5,726 bases of DNA, taken from the NCBI GenBank assembly GCA_013214715.1, contig JABSSB010000016.1:10664-16389 (forward strand). The letters run 5' to 3'. The notes beneath the pieces are model-generated. The model saw only the letters and a list, made by a program, of their open reading frames with translations, was not told where the DNA came from and did no database searches. This DNA comes from Paracoccaceae bacterium. Its GTDB lineage: Bacteria; Pseudomonadota; Alphaproteobacteria; Rhodobacterales; Rhodobacteraceae. Both the position numbers and the translations under genes were made by a program. This document shows, piece after piece, positions 5,510-5,726 of this stretch. Every line of letters begins with the position of its first letter. Positions within the stretch are counted from its first letter, which is position 1.

Positions 5510-5667
5510 CGTGAGCAGATCACCGTTTTGAGGCAACGTCGACTTTCTTCTTGGACCCGTTCTTGGCGCGGTAATGTTGCCCGGGTGGGGGGTATTTCGA
5601 CTTGTGAAGCCATCATATCTTTCGAAAACCACAAGGCGATGCAATTTCAACCACCTCAGTCCACTGT

Positions 5668-5685
5668 TTAGACCGATCGGTGAAA
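5668..5685. promoter_or_regulatory. Palindrome resembling a TetR-family operator
   Basis: A perfect 10-base palindrome, ACCGATCGGT (5672-5681), sits in the wider imperfect dyad TTAGACCGATCGGTGAAA. Operators of TetR-family repressors are often of the form TAGACCG-N-CGGTCTA; the left arm fits well, the right arm only partly. It lies 41 bases from the window edge and may serve a gene outside. A 10-base palindrome alone is expected by chance in a stretch of this size. Confidence 0.25.
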
Positions 5686-5726
5686 CTTCGAGCCCAAGGT
5701 ACTGCCAATGATTGCGTGACCGAATT

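Larger units (their letters stand above)
5097..5726. other. Gene-poor region with lower GC
   Basis: No frame gives a recognisable protein over these 630 bases. GC is near 50-53% in the lines 5461-5520 and 5641-5700, against clearly higher values in the transporter genes. An 80-codon frame with no stop runs leftward from the right edge to the stop at 5483-5485, but its codon use lacks the strong GC-rich third-position bias of the neighbouring genes and I recognise nothing in it. A further hairpin, CGCGGGG (5303-5309) with CCCCGTG (5314-5320, one G-T pair), has no T-tract. No tRNA-like T-loop or CRISPR repeat was seen. The region may be regulatory DNA plus decayed or transferred sequence. Confidence 0.5.

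Noticed and set aside
5431..5634. 67-residue minus-strand ORF in the right gap
   Set aside because: Ser/Arg/Gln-rich composition with no recognisable motif, no ribosome binding site evident, and codon use unlike the neighbours.
1..5726. CRISPR array, prophage or complete insertion sequence
   Set aside because: No regularly spaced repeats, no terminal inverted repeats with a transposase frame, and no phage gene were seen.

Overview
The window looks like a chromosomal piece of a high-GC alphaproteobacterium, most likely a Rhodobacterales (Roseobacter-type) organism. The clues are GC-rich third codon positions, a tripartite TRAP transporter, a GntR-like LacI regulator and a YcaQ-type glycosylase. 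This assignment is an inference from style and gene content; no rRNA or other marker gene is present.

Left part (1-2238, plus strand): the last 13 codons of what is probably a TRAP substrate-binding protein (dctP). A strong intrinsic terminator follows in the gap, and then come the small (dctQ) and large (dctM) membrane subunits, which overlap by 4 bases. Together these form a secondary, ion-driven uptake system for an organic acid or sugar acid. Both membrane subunits carry extra polypeptide relative to short family members, in places I predict to face the periplasm.

Middle (2189-5036, minus strand): a decayed LysR regulator that keeps only part of its effector-binding domain lies tail-to-tail with dctM. 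Upstream of it are two overlapping genes read in the order lacI-type regulator, then ycaQ. The regulator resembles the gluconate repressors GntR/IdnR. It starts at a TTG with a good ribosome binding site and has a GntR-like operator just upstream, which suggests autoregulation. ycaQ encodes a winged-helix DNA glycosylase of the crosslink-repair family with a QLD catalytic motif. Its start lies inside the end of the regulator gene.

Right part (5037-5726): about 690 bases without a convincing gene and with lower GC (about 50-53% in the two 60-base lines I counted). It holds the regulator's control region, a GTAAG tandem repeat, a doubtful 29-codon ORF with a ribosome binding site and a terminator-like hairpin, and a palindrome resembling TetR operators near the right edge.

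A reasonable picture is a sugar-acid uptake locus with its repressor nearby and a hitch-hiking repair gene. I see no clear evidence of a wholly new system. The points most worth checking are the insertions in the two TRAP membrane subunits, the operator upstream of the regulator, and the regulator/glycosylase overlap.
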